The notes beneath the pieces are model-generated. The model was not told the DNA's origin. It saw only the letters and a program-made list of their open reading frames with translations, and ran no database searches. Position numbers and translations under genes: made by a program. From NCBI GenBank assembly GCA_022821725.1, contig JAJEDB010000092.1, forward strand, positions 1 through 64,000: a stretch of DNA of 64,000 nt. Reading direction: 5' to 3'. This document shows, one piece after another, positions 53,335 through 62,526 of this stretch (its first letter is position 1; the number at the start of each line of letters is the position of its first letter). Source of the stretch: Candidatus Poribacteria bacterium. GTDB lineage: Bacteria; Poribacteria; WGA-4E; WGA-3G.

Positions 53335-56300
53335 ATGCCCCGTATTTTCGATAACATTGACCAACCGCTACTTCCTGCACTCCAACAGACACTTGAAACC
53401 GCTACACATGCCGACTTCTGCGTCGGTTATTTTAACCTCCGGGGCTGGAGGGGACTCGGATCTTACGTTGAGAACTGGGCTGGCGGTGAAGGCGAATGCT
53501 GTCGTTTACTTGTCGGCATGCAACGCCTTCCCGACGAAGAACTCCGGCATGCCAAACGCCTTGCGAAGCAGGACGGTAGAATTGACAACCAGACGGCACT
53601 CCGCCTTAAACGAAGGTTAGCAGAAGAGTTCCGAGAACAACTGACTGTCGGTGTGCCGACGCGTGCGGATGAAATAGGATTGCGTCAGTTGGCACAACAA
53701 CTTCGTGATGAGAAGGTAAAGGTAAAACTCTTTCTGCGACACACGCTCCATGCGAAACTTTATCTGATCTATCGTTCCGACCTCGTCGCGCCGACTGTGG
53801 GTTACCTCGGCAGTAGTAATTTGACGCTTTCTGGACTGTCACATCAGGGAGAACTCAACATTGATGTCGTTGACTCGGATTCTTGTGATAAATTAGAGGA
53901 CTGGTTTGAAGACCGGTGGAATGACAGATGGTGCATCGACATTTCTAAGGAATTGATTGAAATTATCGAGCAGAGTTGGGCGCGTGAGGAACCCATCCCC
54001 CCATATCACATTTATATCAAAATGGCGTATCATCTCTCACAAGAAGCACGCGCTGGGTTGACTGAATTTCAGATTCCACGCGAATTTCAAAACAAACTCT
54101 TTGAATTTCAAACGGCTGCCGTGAAAATTGCAGCGCATCATCTCAACAGACGCGGGGGTGTGTTGATAGGCGATGTCGTAGGACTTGGCAAAACATTGAT
54201 GGGGACAGCACTCGCTCGCATACAGGAAGACGATTACGACCTTGAAACACTGATTATCTGCCCGAAGAATCTCGTCAATATGTGGGAAGACTATCGAGAG
54301 GAATATCGCCTACGGGGAAGGGTGCTCTCAATTAGCCGAGTGCTTAGCGAATTTCCCGATCTCCGACGCTATCGCCTCGTCATGATTGACGAAAGCCATA
54401 ATCTCAGAAACCGTGAAGGCAAACGTTACCGCGCCATTCAAGACTATATCCAACGAAATGAGAGCAAGGTCATCCTCCTCTCCGCGACCCCCTATAACAA
54501 AACCTATCTCGATCTCTCTAATCAGCTCCGCCTTTTTGTCGACGAAACCGAGGATCTTGGCATTCGCCCAGAACAATACATCAAGAAGTTAGGCAGTGAA
54601 ACCGAGTTTATCCGCAAACACCAAAGCGGGGTCCGGACGCTTTCAGCGTTTGAACACAGTGAGTATATTGACGATTGGCGTGAGTTGATGCGTCGCTATC
54701 TTGTGCGTCGCACGCGTAGTTTCATCACGGAAAACTACGCCGACACGGATCCTGAGACACAGCGGAAATTCCTCTCTTTTCCTGACGGCACGCGCTCCTA
54801 CTTTCCTACGCGCGTGCCAAAAACGATGCAGTTTGAAATTGACGATCAAAATCCAGACGATACCTATGCACAACTATATTCTGCTTCTGTTGTGAACGTG
54901 ATTAGCAGTCTCAAGTTAGCACGATATGGACTTGCAAATTACATCGTTGACACACCATCAGAGCCACCGACGGAAGCCGAGCAGCAGCAGTTAGCAGATC
55001 TCTCCCGTGGTGGACAACGATTGATGGGATTTTGCCGAACGAACCTTTTCAAACGACTCGAAAGCAGTGGACAGGCGTTCATCCAATCGGTCGATCGACA
55101 CATCCTGCGGAATTATATCTTCCTTCACGCCCTTGAAAACAGTGAACCGCTGCCGATCGGGTCACAGAACGCTGAGATGCTCGATTCTCGGTTTGAAGAC
55201 AGAGATACCGAGGACACCACCCTTGTCTTAGATGCTTCTGGTGATGACGATGATACGCAACTGGACGGCGTAAATCCAGAGGCAGGTTCATATACGGTCG
55301 ATGAATACGAGAGGCGCGCCGCCGCTGTCTATCAACTCTATACAACGAAGTATAAAAATCGGTTTAAGTGGATCCGTTCAAATTTCTTTCTTACGTTACT
55401 TCGGAAAGACCTCGCTAAGGACGCGCTCGCACTCATGCGAGTCTTGCAACAATACGGCACATGGGACCCCGAACAAGACGCAAAACTCAACGCCCTTCAA
55501 GAACTGCTAATCCAGACACATCCGGACGATAAGGTCTTAGTCTTCACACAATTCGCGGATACAGTGCAGTATCTCACAGATGCCCTCTCAGAACGTGGGA
55601 TGACACACATCGCGCCAGCGACTGGTGATTCGGCAGATCCCACCGCCTTAGCGTATCGCTTTAGTCCTGTCAGCAACGACAAGCGGGATACAATTAATCG
55701 GGAAAACGAATTGCGGGTGCTTATCAGTACAGATGTCCTGAGTGAGGGGCAAAATCTACAGGACTGTTCAATTGTTGTCAACTACGATCTCCCGTGGGCA
55801 ATTATACGGTTGGTGCAGCGTGCAGGTCGGGTTGATCGGATTGGTCAGATGTCGGAAGACATTTTATGCTATTCGTTCCTACCTGCTGAAGGCGTGGAGC
55901 GCATCATTCACTTACGCGGGCGTGTCCGGGCGCGCCTTCGTCAGAACGCAGAGGTCGTCGGCACGGACGAAGCCTTCTTTGAAGATGACGGTGAGGAAGG
56001 CAATCAGGCGATTGTTAATCTCTATAATGAACAAGCAGGCTTGCTTGACGATGAACGAGACAACGATGTTGACCTCGCCTCTCATGCGTATCAGATTTGG
56101 AAAAACGCCATTACGCAAGATCCGTATTTAGAAAAAATTGTTCCTGCCCTCCCCTCTGTCGTCTATTCAACCCAACCGCATACGCCAACCGATAACGAAC
56201 CCGAAGGCGCGCTGGTCTATATCCGAACAGGACAGGAGAACGACGCGCTTGCATGGATAGATCAAGACGGTCAAAGCGTAACGGAATCCCAGTTTGCGAT

Positions 56301-56733
56301 TCTCCAAGCCGCGGCGTGTGAACCCAATACAGAGGCACTACTGCCGCTTGAGGAACACCACCGCCTTGTGGAAGCAGCTGCGAGGTTGATTGCTTCTGAG
56401 GAACGGACGGTTGGCGGGCAACTCGGACGACCGTCGGGGGCACGTTTCCGCACGTATGAACGCCTGAAGGATTACGCCTCAGCGGTTGAAGGGACACTGC
56501 TTGAGACGCGAGCCCTCAGGGAAGTGATTGATAATATTTATCGGTATCCACTCCGTCAGACAGCCACCGATACTCTCAACCGTCAACTCCGCAGCAGTAT
56601 TTCCAACGAAGCTCTTGCAGAATTGGTGATTGATTTATGGGAAACGGATAGACTTTGTATCATTGAGAAGGAGCGGCAAACGCGAGAACCGCAGATTGTC
56701 TGTTCATTAGGACTTCGCACAAGCGGTGCCTGA
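53335..56733 (+). CDS. PLD-nuclease/SNF2 helicase fusion protein
   Basis: An 1132-residue protein. Residues about 25-190 are a phospholipase-D-like nuclease domain with one HxK motif ([13 protein letters not shown], about 138) and [13 protein letters not shown]. Residues about 250-560 hold a SNF2 ATPase: [16 protein letters not shown] (Walker A), [12 protein letters not shown] (DExH), [11 protein letters not shown]. Residues about 700-860 hold the helicase C domain: [43 protein letters not shown]. The remaining C-terminal region is unassigned. It is followed by an alpha-CTD-like gene and an adenine methylase. The composition recalls DISARM drmD plus drmC, but drmA and drmB are absent from the window. 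Confidence 0.85.
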   Translation: MPRIFDNIDQPLLPALQQTLETATHADFCVGYFNLRGWRGLGSYVENWAGGEGECCRLLVGMQRLPDEELRHAKRLAKQDGRIDNQTALRLKRRLAEEFREQLTVGVPTRADEIGLRQLAQQLRDEKVKVKLFLRHTLHAKLYLIYRSDLVAPTVGYLGSSNLTLSGLSHQGELNIDVVDSDSCDKLEDWFEDRWNDRWCIDISKELIEIIEQSWAREEPIPPYHIYIKMAYHLSQEARAGLTEFQIPREFQNKLFEFQTAAVKIAAHHLNRRGGVLIGDVVGLGKTLMGTALARIQEDDYDLETLIICPKNLVNMWEDYREEYRLRGRVLSISRVLSEFPDLRRYRLVMIDESHNLRNREGKRYRAIQDYIQRNESKVILLSATPYNKTYLDLSNQLRLFVDETEDLGIRPEQYIKKLGSETEFIRKHQSGVRTLSAFEHSEYIDDWRELMRRYLVRRTRSFITENYADTDPETQRKFLSFPDGTRSYFPTRVPKTMQFEIDDQNPDDTYAQLYSASVVNVISSLKLARYGLANYIVDTPSEPPTEAEQQQLADLSRGGQRLMGFCRTNLFKRLESSGQAFIQSVDRHILRNYIFLHALENSEPLPIGSQNAEMLDSRFEDRDTEDTTLVLDASGDDDDTQLDGVNPEAGSYTVDEYERRAAAVYQLYTTKYKNRFKWIRSNFFLTLLRKDLAKDALALMRVLQQYGTWDPEQDAKLNALQELLIQTHPDDKVLVFTQFADTVQYLTDALSERGMTHIAPATGDSADPTALAYRFSPVSNDKRDTINRENELRVLISTDVLSEGQNLQDCSIVVNYDLPWAIIRLVQRAGRVDRIGQMSEDILCYSFLPAEGVERIIHLRGRVRARLRQNAEVVGTDEAFFEDDGEEGNQAIVNLYNEQAGLLDDERDNDVDLASHAYQIWKNAITQDPYLEKIVPALPSVVYSTQPHTPTDNEPEGALVYIRTGQENDALAWIDQDGQSVTESQFAILQAAACEPNTEALLPLEEHHRLVEAAARLIASEERTVGGQLGRPSGARFRTYERLKDYASAVEGTLLETRALREVIDNIYRYPLRQTATDTLNRQLRSSISNEALAELVIDLWETDRLCIIEKERQTREPQIVCSLGLRTSGA

Positions 56734-56788
56734 ATGGATCCTTCACAATACTTGTCAGAGAGGTTGTAATTCCGACCTCCGAAAAACT

Positions 56789-56817
56789 TTGAACGTTATC
56801 AATACGTCGTGTATAAT
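56789..56817 (+). promoter_or_regulatory. Consensus promoter of the alpha-CTD-like gene
   Basis: TTGAAC (56789-56794), a 17-bp spacer, and perfect TATAAT (56812-56817), 39 bp before the ATG at 56857. It lies inside the restriction-like locus, so the alpha-CTD-like gene and methylase can be transcribed independently of the helicase. Confidence 0.75.
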
Positions 56818-56856
56818 TGGCATAAATTTAACATTCTTGCTACACAGAGGTTTCAA

Positions 56857-57651
56857 ATGAAAAAGGCTAAACTTGTCGTTGGATACCTTATTGAGGACGA
56901 AATGCTCGTCAAATCTGTTAAGATTTCAGAATCTATCGATTGGATCAGTTCGTTAGTAGTCGAGGAACTTGTTCCGTTTTTTGAGGAATTACTCGAATTG
57001 ATAGCACAAATTTCAGAGGGAAAGGAAGATAGCGAGACGCTTCGGACCTTTCTCGACCATTGGGGCGAAGCTGCATCAGAATCGGAACATTACGCGAGGA
57101 TTTGGGAATCTCTCCCTCCTTTGCTCCAAAGAGTTTTGCTCCATCCGGAAAGCGATGTCCGGGCAGATATAACTGAGACAGAACAGGAATTGGAGGATTA
57201 CGCGAGGATTTGGAATTCTATCGATCCTTCACTCCAAAGAGTTTTGCTCCATCTGGAACACGATGTCCGGGCAGATATAACTGAGGCAGAACAGGAATTG
57301 GATTCACCGTGGATAGATATTGTCAATGTGCAACATGAACGGGACCCACTGTTCCCTAACATCTACATGGAGCCGGAGATCGCTGATGTGACAGAACAGG
57401 AGCGGGATGATTACTTAACGCTCTCTATCACTGCACTCAGGCTCCCTACCCGAGCCCATAATTGTCTCCAAAGGGCAAACATCCATACCTTACGAACACT
57501 CGTGGAAAAAACGGAATCAGACCTACTACAGATCAGTCATTTCGGGATGGGATCGCTCCGACAAGTCAGAGCCGGACTCGCGCCCATGGGGCTTTACCTC
57601 GGAATGGACCTGGACCCAGAGGAGCTCGATGAGGACGAGGACTACGATTAA
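56857..57651 (+). CDS. Stand-alone RNA polymerase alpha-CTD-like protein
   Basis: A 264-residue protein. The C-terminal region (about 190-255: ITALRLPTRAHNCLQRANIH, TLRTLVEKTESDLLQISHFG, SLRQVRAGLAPMGLYLGMDL) matches the helix-hairpin-helix alpha-CTD of RNA polymerase, including the NCL and FG-x-SL features. No alpha-NTD is present. The middle has two near-identical 33-residue repeats (YARIWESLPPLLQRVLLHPE and YARIWNSIDPSLQRVLLHLE, each ending VRADITExEQEL). The N-terminal part is helical and acidic. A tail of E/D residues ends the protein. The ATG at 56857 was chosen for its AGAGG RBS and the promoter just upstream. Confidence 0.8.
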   Translation: MKKAKLVVGYLIEDEMLVKSVKISESIDWISSLVVEELVPFFEELLELIAQISEGKEDSETLRTFLDHWGEAASESEHYARIWESLPPLLQRVLLHPESDVRADITETEQELEDYARIWNSIDPSLQRVLLHLEHDVRADITEAEQELDSPWIDIVNVQHERDPLFPNIYMEPEIADVTEQERDDYLTLSITALRLPTRAHNCLQRANIHTLRTLVEKTESDLLQISHFGMGSLRQVRAGLAPMGLYLGMDLDPEELDEDEDYD

Positions 57652-57707
57652 AACACGCTCGAAATTGCTGGAACACTTTCCACCGAACATGATAAAAGGA
57701 AATATGA

Positions 57708-60700
57708 ATGCTGAACCTCCGAGAAACCCGCCGATACCTGAAAGAATCCGAATTTGAAAACCTTTTTACGCAAGCACTCGGTTGGGACAATCACACCCAA
57801 ACACTTCCCGTCACAGTAGATAAAACCGAATATCAACTCATTGCAATCGCTCAAAAACGCGGGATGGTCGTCTTTGAATGCACCGCAACCGAATCAGAAG
57901 GAAACCTCCCCGATTACACTATCCGCCGCAAGATCCAAAAACAGGTCGCAAAATCCATCCACGAACACTTCATCATCTACACCAATACTGAGAAAACCAC
58001 ACACATCTGGCAGTGGGTCAAACGCGAGCGAGGAAAGCCTGATGCATGTCGTGAACACCGGTATAACAGCAATGAACAATCGGGTGAGTCTCTTATCCAG
58101 AAGCTGCAAACCATTGCCTTCAGTTTTCAGGAAGAAGAGGACATTACAATCATTGACGTGACCGGGCGCGTTCGGGCAAGTTTCGACGTTGAACGGGTCA
58201 CCAAGCGTTTCTATGACCGTTTCAAGAAAGAACACGATGTATTCCTCAAATTTCTCAAGGGTATCCCTGATGAAGATATGCAAAAATGGTACGTCTCCGT
58301 CATGCTCAACCGTCTGATGTTCATCTACTTTATCCAGAAGAAAGGTTTTCTGGACAACAACGAAAACTATCTGCACACCAAACTTACAGAGAGCCAAGCG
58401 AAGAACACCAACCGATATTATAAAGAATTCCTCTGTCCACTCTTTTTTGAGGGTTTTGCAAAACCTGAAGGTGAACGGAGCAGAGAGGTGAAACGTCTGC
58501 TCGGAAAAATCCCCTATCTCAACGGCGGCATCTTTCAGAAACACCAGCTTGAGACGCTCCACGGCGAAAACATTGAGATTCCCGACACGGCATTTGAGCA
58601 GCTTTTCAAGTTCTTTGAGCAATACCAGTGGCATCTCGACGATCGTCCTCTACGGAACGATAACGAGATTAACCCTGATGTCCTCGGTTACATCTTTGAG
58701 AAATACATCAACCAGAAACAGATGGGGGCATACTACACCAAAGAGGACATCACCGAGTACATCAGCAAAAACACCATAATCCCCTTTCTCTTTGATGCCG
58801 CACGAAAATCGTGTAAAATCGCCTTTGAAGGCGACGCATCCGTCTGGCAACTCCTACAAGACGACCCAGACCGTTACATCTACGATGCCGTCAAAACAGG
58901 GGTTGAGTTGGATTTACCCGAAGAGATCGCGGCTGGCATTGAGGATGTTTCTAAACGCACAGAGTGGAACACACTCGCCCCTGATGAATACGCCTTACCG
59001 ACGGAGATTTGGCGAGAGACCATCGCACGCCGGCAACGCCATGAAACCGTTCGATCCAAGCTCGCAAGCGGCGAAATAAATGACCTCAACGATCTGATTA
59101 CCTACAACCTCAACATCCGCCAATTCGCGCAGGATGTCATTGAAAACTGTGAGGGCCCCGAACTCCTTCGTGCCTTCTATAAAGCCATCACCGAAGTAAC
59201 GATTCTTGATCCCACCTGTGGTTCCGGGGCGTTCCTTTTTGCTGCTCTCAATATCCTTGAACCGCTCTATGAGGCGTGTCTTGATCGGATGCAAGTCTTT
59301 TTAGACGAAGCAGAAGCGATTTCTGAATCACGACCTTCCCGTAGATATAGCGACTTTCGCGAACTCCTGGAACGCATCGCACAGCACCCAAACCGAGAGT
59401 ATTTCATCCTTAAATCCATTATTATCAATAATCTCTACGGCGTAGACATCATGGAGGAGGCAATTGAGATATGTAAACTCCGCCTCTTCCTAAAAATGGT
59501 CGCACAGATTGAAGATGTGAGACAGATTGAACCCTTGCCAGATATTGACTTTAACGTGCAGGCAGGCAATACGCTCGTCGGCTATGCTACTTATGACGCG
59601 GTGGAAAAACCAGAGAAAGGCAAGTTAGATTTTGAAAACGCAATGGAGCGTATTAGAGAAAAAGCTGAGGACGTGAAAATTTTATTTCAAGAATTTCGCA
59701 GACAACAAACAACATTAGGCGGTGCCGTGACACCTGCAGACAAACAGAATTTGCAGAGCAGACTCCAAGAATTAGAAGATGATCTCAACTTATACCTCGC
59801 TGAAGAATATGGCGTTGATCCGAACAAACAATCCGATTATGAAAACTGGCTAAATACACATAAACCTTTCCACTGGTTTATTGCATTTTACAGTATTCTT
59901 GAAGAGGGTGGATTTGATGTGATTATCGGCAATCCGCCGTATGTAGAGTATAATGAGGTGAAGGATGAGTACAAGATTAGAGGGTATGAAACAGAAAGTT
60001 GTGGTAACCTATACGCATTTGTGTTTGAAAGAAACTTCCATCTTCTTCAGCACAATGGTTGGAAATCAATGATAGTTCCACACTCAGTGTCCTGTACCGA
60101 TAGAATGGAACCTGTCCAAAACTTATTTCATCGTTCTAAACGAGTCGGGTGGATTCAAACATATAGCATCCGTCCAGCAAAATTGTTTGTTGGTGCCGAA
60201 CAACGGTTAGCAATTTATATTCTTCAACAAAGTTCAAAGCCGTTTGATGTTTTATACGCATCTCGCTATCACAGATGGCATAAAGAGTTTCGCTCTCATC
60301 TCTTTGCAGTTACGGAACATGCGGATGTTACGCAGATGCCGTTTAAAAACTCCGTCCCCAAAATATACAGTAACATTGAACAAAGTCTATGGGAAAAATT
60401 ATCTCAATTCTCAGTTTTAGGTAAATACTTCGTTGGAAGTAGAACTCCTTACACAATATATTTTCATAATGCACCGCGTTACTGGATTCGGGCAATGGAT
60501 TTTGCACCTTACTTCTGGAACGAGCGAGATGGAAAGAAAATATCGACCCAAGTCAAGTCCCTATACTTAACAGCAGAATTAGATGAGGTCGTAGTCGTAG
60601 CAGCTTTGAATAGTTCGCTCTTTTATTGGTGGTATGTTATTCTTTCTGATTGTCGCCACTTGAATCTGCGCGAAATTAGAAGTTTCCCAATCGGTGTTGA

Positions 60701-60962
60701 TCAAATAGAGGACACTATCAAGCAGACTCTTTCTGAACTTGTCGCTGATTTAATGCAAGATTTAAGACATCATGCTCAACGTAAGGAGACCAATTATAAA
60801 GCGACTGGACGTGTCGTCTATGACGAATTTTTCCCACGTCACTCCAAACCCATCATAGACAAAATCGACTGTGTCCTTGCTCAACATTACGGCTTCACAG
60901 ACGAGGAATTAGACTTCATCATCAACTACGACATCAAATATCGTATGGGTTTGGGGAATTGA
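57708..60962 (+). CDS. Eco57I/PglX-type N6-adenine DNA methyltransferase, possible nuclease fusion
   Basis: A 1084-residue protein. Residues about 1-150 (FECTATESEGNLPDYTIRRK, then HIWQWVKRE) look like the N-terminal nuclease-type domain of type IIG and ISP enzymes, but an intact PD-(D/E)xK set is not visible. A helical domain (GAYYTKEDITEYI, about 340) precedes SAM motif I (LDPTCGSGAFLFAALNILEP, about 500) and the catalytic NPPY (VIIGNPPYVEYNEV, about 742). A target-recognition part follows. It has an AAAAGG RBS, 57 bp after the alpha-CTD-like gene. It modifies adenine; whether it also cuts is unknown. Confidence 0.88.
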   Translation: MLNLRETRRYLKESEFENLFTQALGWDNHTQTLPVTVDKTEYQLIAIAQKRGMVVFECTATESEGNLPDYTIRRKIQKQVAKSIHEHFIIYTNTEKTTHIWQWVKRERGKPDACREHRYNSNEQSGESLIQKLQTIAFSFQEEEDITIIDVTGRVRASFDVERVTKRFYDRFKKEHDVFLKFLKGIPDEDMQKWYVSVMLNRLMFIYFIQKKGFLDNNENYLHTKLTESQAKNTNRYYKEFLCPLFFEGFAKPEGERSREVKRLLGKIPYLNGGIFQKHQLETLHGENIEIPDTAFEQLFKFFEQYQWHLDDRPLRNDNEINPDVLGYIFEKYINQKQMGAYYTKEDITEYISKNTIIPFLFDAARKSCKIAFEGDASVWQLLQDDPDRYIYDAVKTGVELDLPEEIAAGIEDVSKRTEWNTLAPDEYALPTEIWRETIARRQRHETVRSKLASGEINDLNDLITYNLNIRQFAQDVIENCEGPELLRAFYKAITEVTILDPTCGSGAFLFAALNILEPLYEACLDRMQVFLDEAEAISESRPSRRYSDFRELLERIAQHPNREYFILKSIIINNLYGVDIMEEAIEICKLRLFLKMVAQIEDVRQIEPLPDIDFNVQAGNTLVGYATYDAVEKPEKGKLDFENAMERIREKAEDVKILFQEFRRQQTTLGGAVTPADKQNLQSRLQELEDDLNLYLAEEYGVDPNKQSDYENWLNTHKPFHWFIAFYSILEEGGFDVIIGNPPYVEYNEVKDEYKIRGYETESCGNLYAFVFERNFHLLQHNGWKSMIVPHSVSCTDRMEPVQNLFHRSKRVGWIQTYSIRPAKLFVGAEQRLAIYILQQSSKPFDVLYASRYHRWHKEFRSHLFAVTEHADVTQMPFKNSVPKIYSNIEQSLWEKLSQFSVLGKYFVGSRTPYTIYFHNAPRYWIRAMDFAPYFWNERDGKKISTQVKSLYLTAELDEVVVVAALNSSLFYWWYVILSDCRHLNLREIRSFPIGVDQIEDTIKQTLSELVADLMQDLRHHAQRKETNYKATGRVVYDEFFPRHSKPIIDKIDCVLAQHYGFTDEELDFIINYDIKYRMGLGN

Positions 60963-61666
60963 AGCAGCAGGTTGTCTGAATCGCGGATTGGCACCTATGG
61001 TGCGTTTCTGACGGAATATCTACTCGCCGCTGGCGAGATTTCCTAACCTGAACCGCTGTCCACTGATTGCTAATTCATATATATCGTTCGCGTCGGGTAT
61101 TTCGTTAAATCTAATTTATCATTTCGTGTTTTTACGGAGAGAGTGTATATTGCATTTCACGAACCCACGTACCACCTAACCTTAGAAAATCCTCCGTGAA
61201 GCCGCCGTGAATTGTGTCTATCGGAAGCATCGCGAGCACAGCTCGCTCCTACAAAATGTTATAGTAAAATGAAAGGTGTGTGGTGCTGCCAAAATCCTGT
61301 AAATCCTGATTCAGACAGTGTCCGTTTAACCTCTTCTCCCACCTATCAGATTTCAGAGTAAACTTCCGAGAATCATCTGCAGAAACCGCCTACAATCCAG
61401 TTTCCGTATAGGTTTACAACCTTTTCTCGAATCTATCATTTTTCAGATTTTACTCTGAATACTCTGAAACGCGCTATTTTCTTTCCGAGATTTTTGTCTA
61501 TAGTGAATTCTAAAAATAATTGTACACTTCCACCTCCTGGTAGGCGAGGTTTCCTAACCTCGCCATATCAGTCAGTGTAAACTTAATTGTAGGTTCTACT
61601 ATAATATGGTTGCCCGCGTTCCTAACTTCTGTTAAAATTGTAAGTAAAAGGAGTTCTAAACAGCCT
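60963..61666. other. 704-bp repeat-bearing intergenic region
   Basis: No convincing gene. It contains a degraded GCGAGATTTCCTAACCTG palindrome near 61032 and a REP copy near 61229-61250 (GCGAGC-ACA-GCTCGC then TCCTACAA). It also has the stretch AAATCCTGTAAATCCTGATT near 61290, an inverted pair around TCAGAGTAAAC/TTTTACTCTGA (61353-61460), and GTAG-GCGAGGTT-tcct-AACCTCGCC at 61542-61564. A TATAAT at about 61599 lacks a good -35. Confidence 0.5.
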
Positions 61667-61870
61667 ATGAAAACGACACGATCAAAAAACACAACCCCAA
61701 AAAAGCGGACGCAACGTCTCGCTTTCCCTGTCTACGATGAAGAGGACATCCTTAACGTGGATGCGGTCATAGTCACCCCTCCACCGCGCCAATCTGGCAC
61801 AATACGGGTTAGGTTGAAATACATCGGACGCAGTAAACCAATTCCGGTTCAGGATCCTTGGGAAGAATAA
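61667..61870 (+). CDS. Small basic/proline-rich protein of unknown function
   Basis: A 67-residue protein starting at ATG 61667 (AAAGGAG 16-20 bases upstream). It has a very basic N-terminus (KTTRSKNTTPKKRTQRLAF), then VYDEEDILNVDAVIVTPPP, a proline run, and a short beta-like end (TIRVRLKYIGRSKPIPVQD). It has no TM segment. It lies 15 bp before the coiled-coil membrane protein gene and is likely co-transcribed. The basic N-terminus suggests nucleic-acid or membrane contact; nothing more can be said. Confidence 0.5.
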   Translation: MKTTRSKNTTPKKRTQRLAFPVYDEEDILNVDAVIVTPPPRQSGTIRVRLKYIGRSKPIPVQDPWEE

Positions 61871-61885
61871 GTAAAGGAGACGAAA

Positions 61886-62245
61886 ATGAAATCAATCACG
61901 GCTTGGATTGTAGGGTTTCTGCTGTTTACCGTGCCAGCGTTTGGTGAACTCACGCAAGCAGACATTGACAAGATTCGCTTAATTGTCAAAGGGGAAATTG
62001 AGGCATCCGAAACCCGGATGAAAGAATACGTTGACGCATCCGAGACCCGGATGAAGGATCATATCTCTAATGAAATTAAAACCGTCAACGTTACAATCGC
62101 GGAAATGGACAAACGCCTGAACCAGATTTTTGCAATGGTAATGGGTTTGGTAGCATTAATCGTAGTTGTCGTTGGAATCCCCCAAATCCTCGTTTTCAAA
62201 CCACAATCATCTTTGATTCCTCGATTCAAGAGACGACTTATATAG
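61886..62245 (+). CDS. Signal peptide, coiled-coil, single-TM protein (copy 2, hybrid C-terminus)
   Basis: A 119-residue homolog of the protein at 9360: signal peptide (AWIVGFLLFTVPAFG), GEL, DIDKIRLIVKGEIEASETRM, EMDKRLNQIFAMV, a TM helix and IPQI. A direct 11-residue repeat (ASETRMKEYVD/ASETRMKDHIS) is notable. Past IPQI the similarity stops: the final 20 or so codons are an out-of-frame reading of a RecG/AlbA-like gene relic. The native C-terminal coil has thus been replaced by a recombination joint near 62180. Membrane anchoring should persist. Confidence 0.6.
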   Translation: MKSITAWIVGFLLFTVPAFGELTQADIDKIRLIVKGEIEASETRMKEYVDASETRMKDHISNEIKTVNVTIAEMDKRLNQIFAMVMGLVALIVVVVGIPQILVFKPQSSLIPRFKRRLI

Positions 62246-62498
62246 AAATTGACGACATCTCGGAGCAGTTAAATGAACGGCAAAGGAATGCATTTTTCTA
62301 TGTGCAAAGACATGGGCAAATTACGAGAAAAGAATATGTAGAGATTAATCACATCTCGGCTACGGTTGCCTATGAGGAACTACGGGATATGATGGATAAA
62401 AGTTTATTGGATGTGAGAGGGAAGGGAAGGGAACCACGTATATACGGAAAGTGAACGATTAAGCGAACGATTAAGTGAACGATTAAGTGCGTGATTAA
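62181..62498 (+). pseudogene. Relic of an AlbA_2/RecG-like ATP-binding protein
   Basis: In a frame different from the gene before it, the DNA reads PPNPRFQTTIIFD, then LNERQRNAFFYVQRHGQITR, KEYVEINHISATVAYEELRD and MMDKSLLDVRGKGREPRIYG. This is the C-terminal winged helix of divergent AlbA/RecG-like transcriptional regulators. After a further frame change come the codons SERLSERLSERLS, a known tail type of that family, encoded by four 12-bp repeats (GTGAACGATTAA-like, 62451-62498). The N-terminal two-thirds are missing. Confidence 0.6.
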
Positions 62499-62526
62499 CT
62501 ACGCCAACATAAGAAGTAGTACCTAC

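Noticed and set aside
53335..60962. Complete DISARM or BREX system
   Set aside because: No drmA/drmB, pglZ, brxC or Lon-like gene is in the window; only isolated DISARM-like and PglX-like parts are seen.
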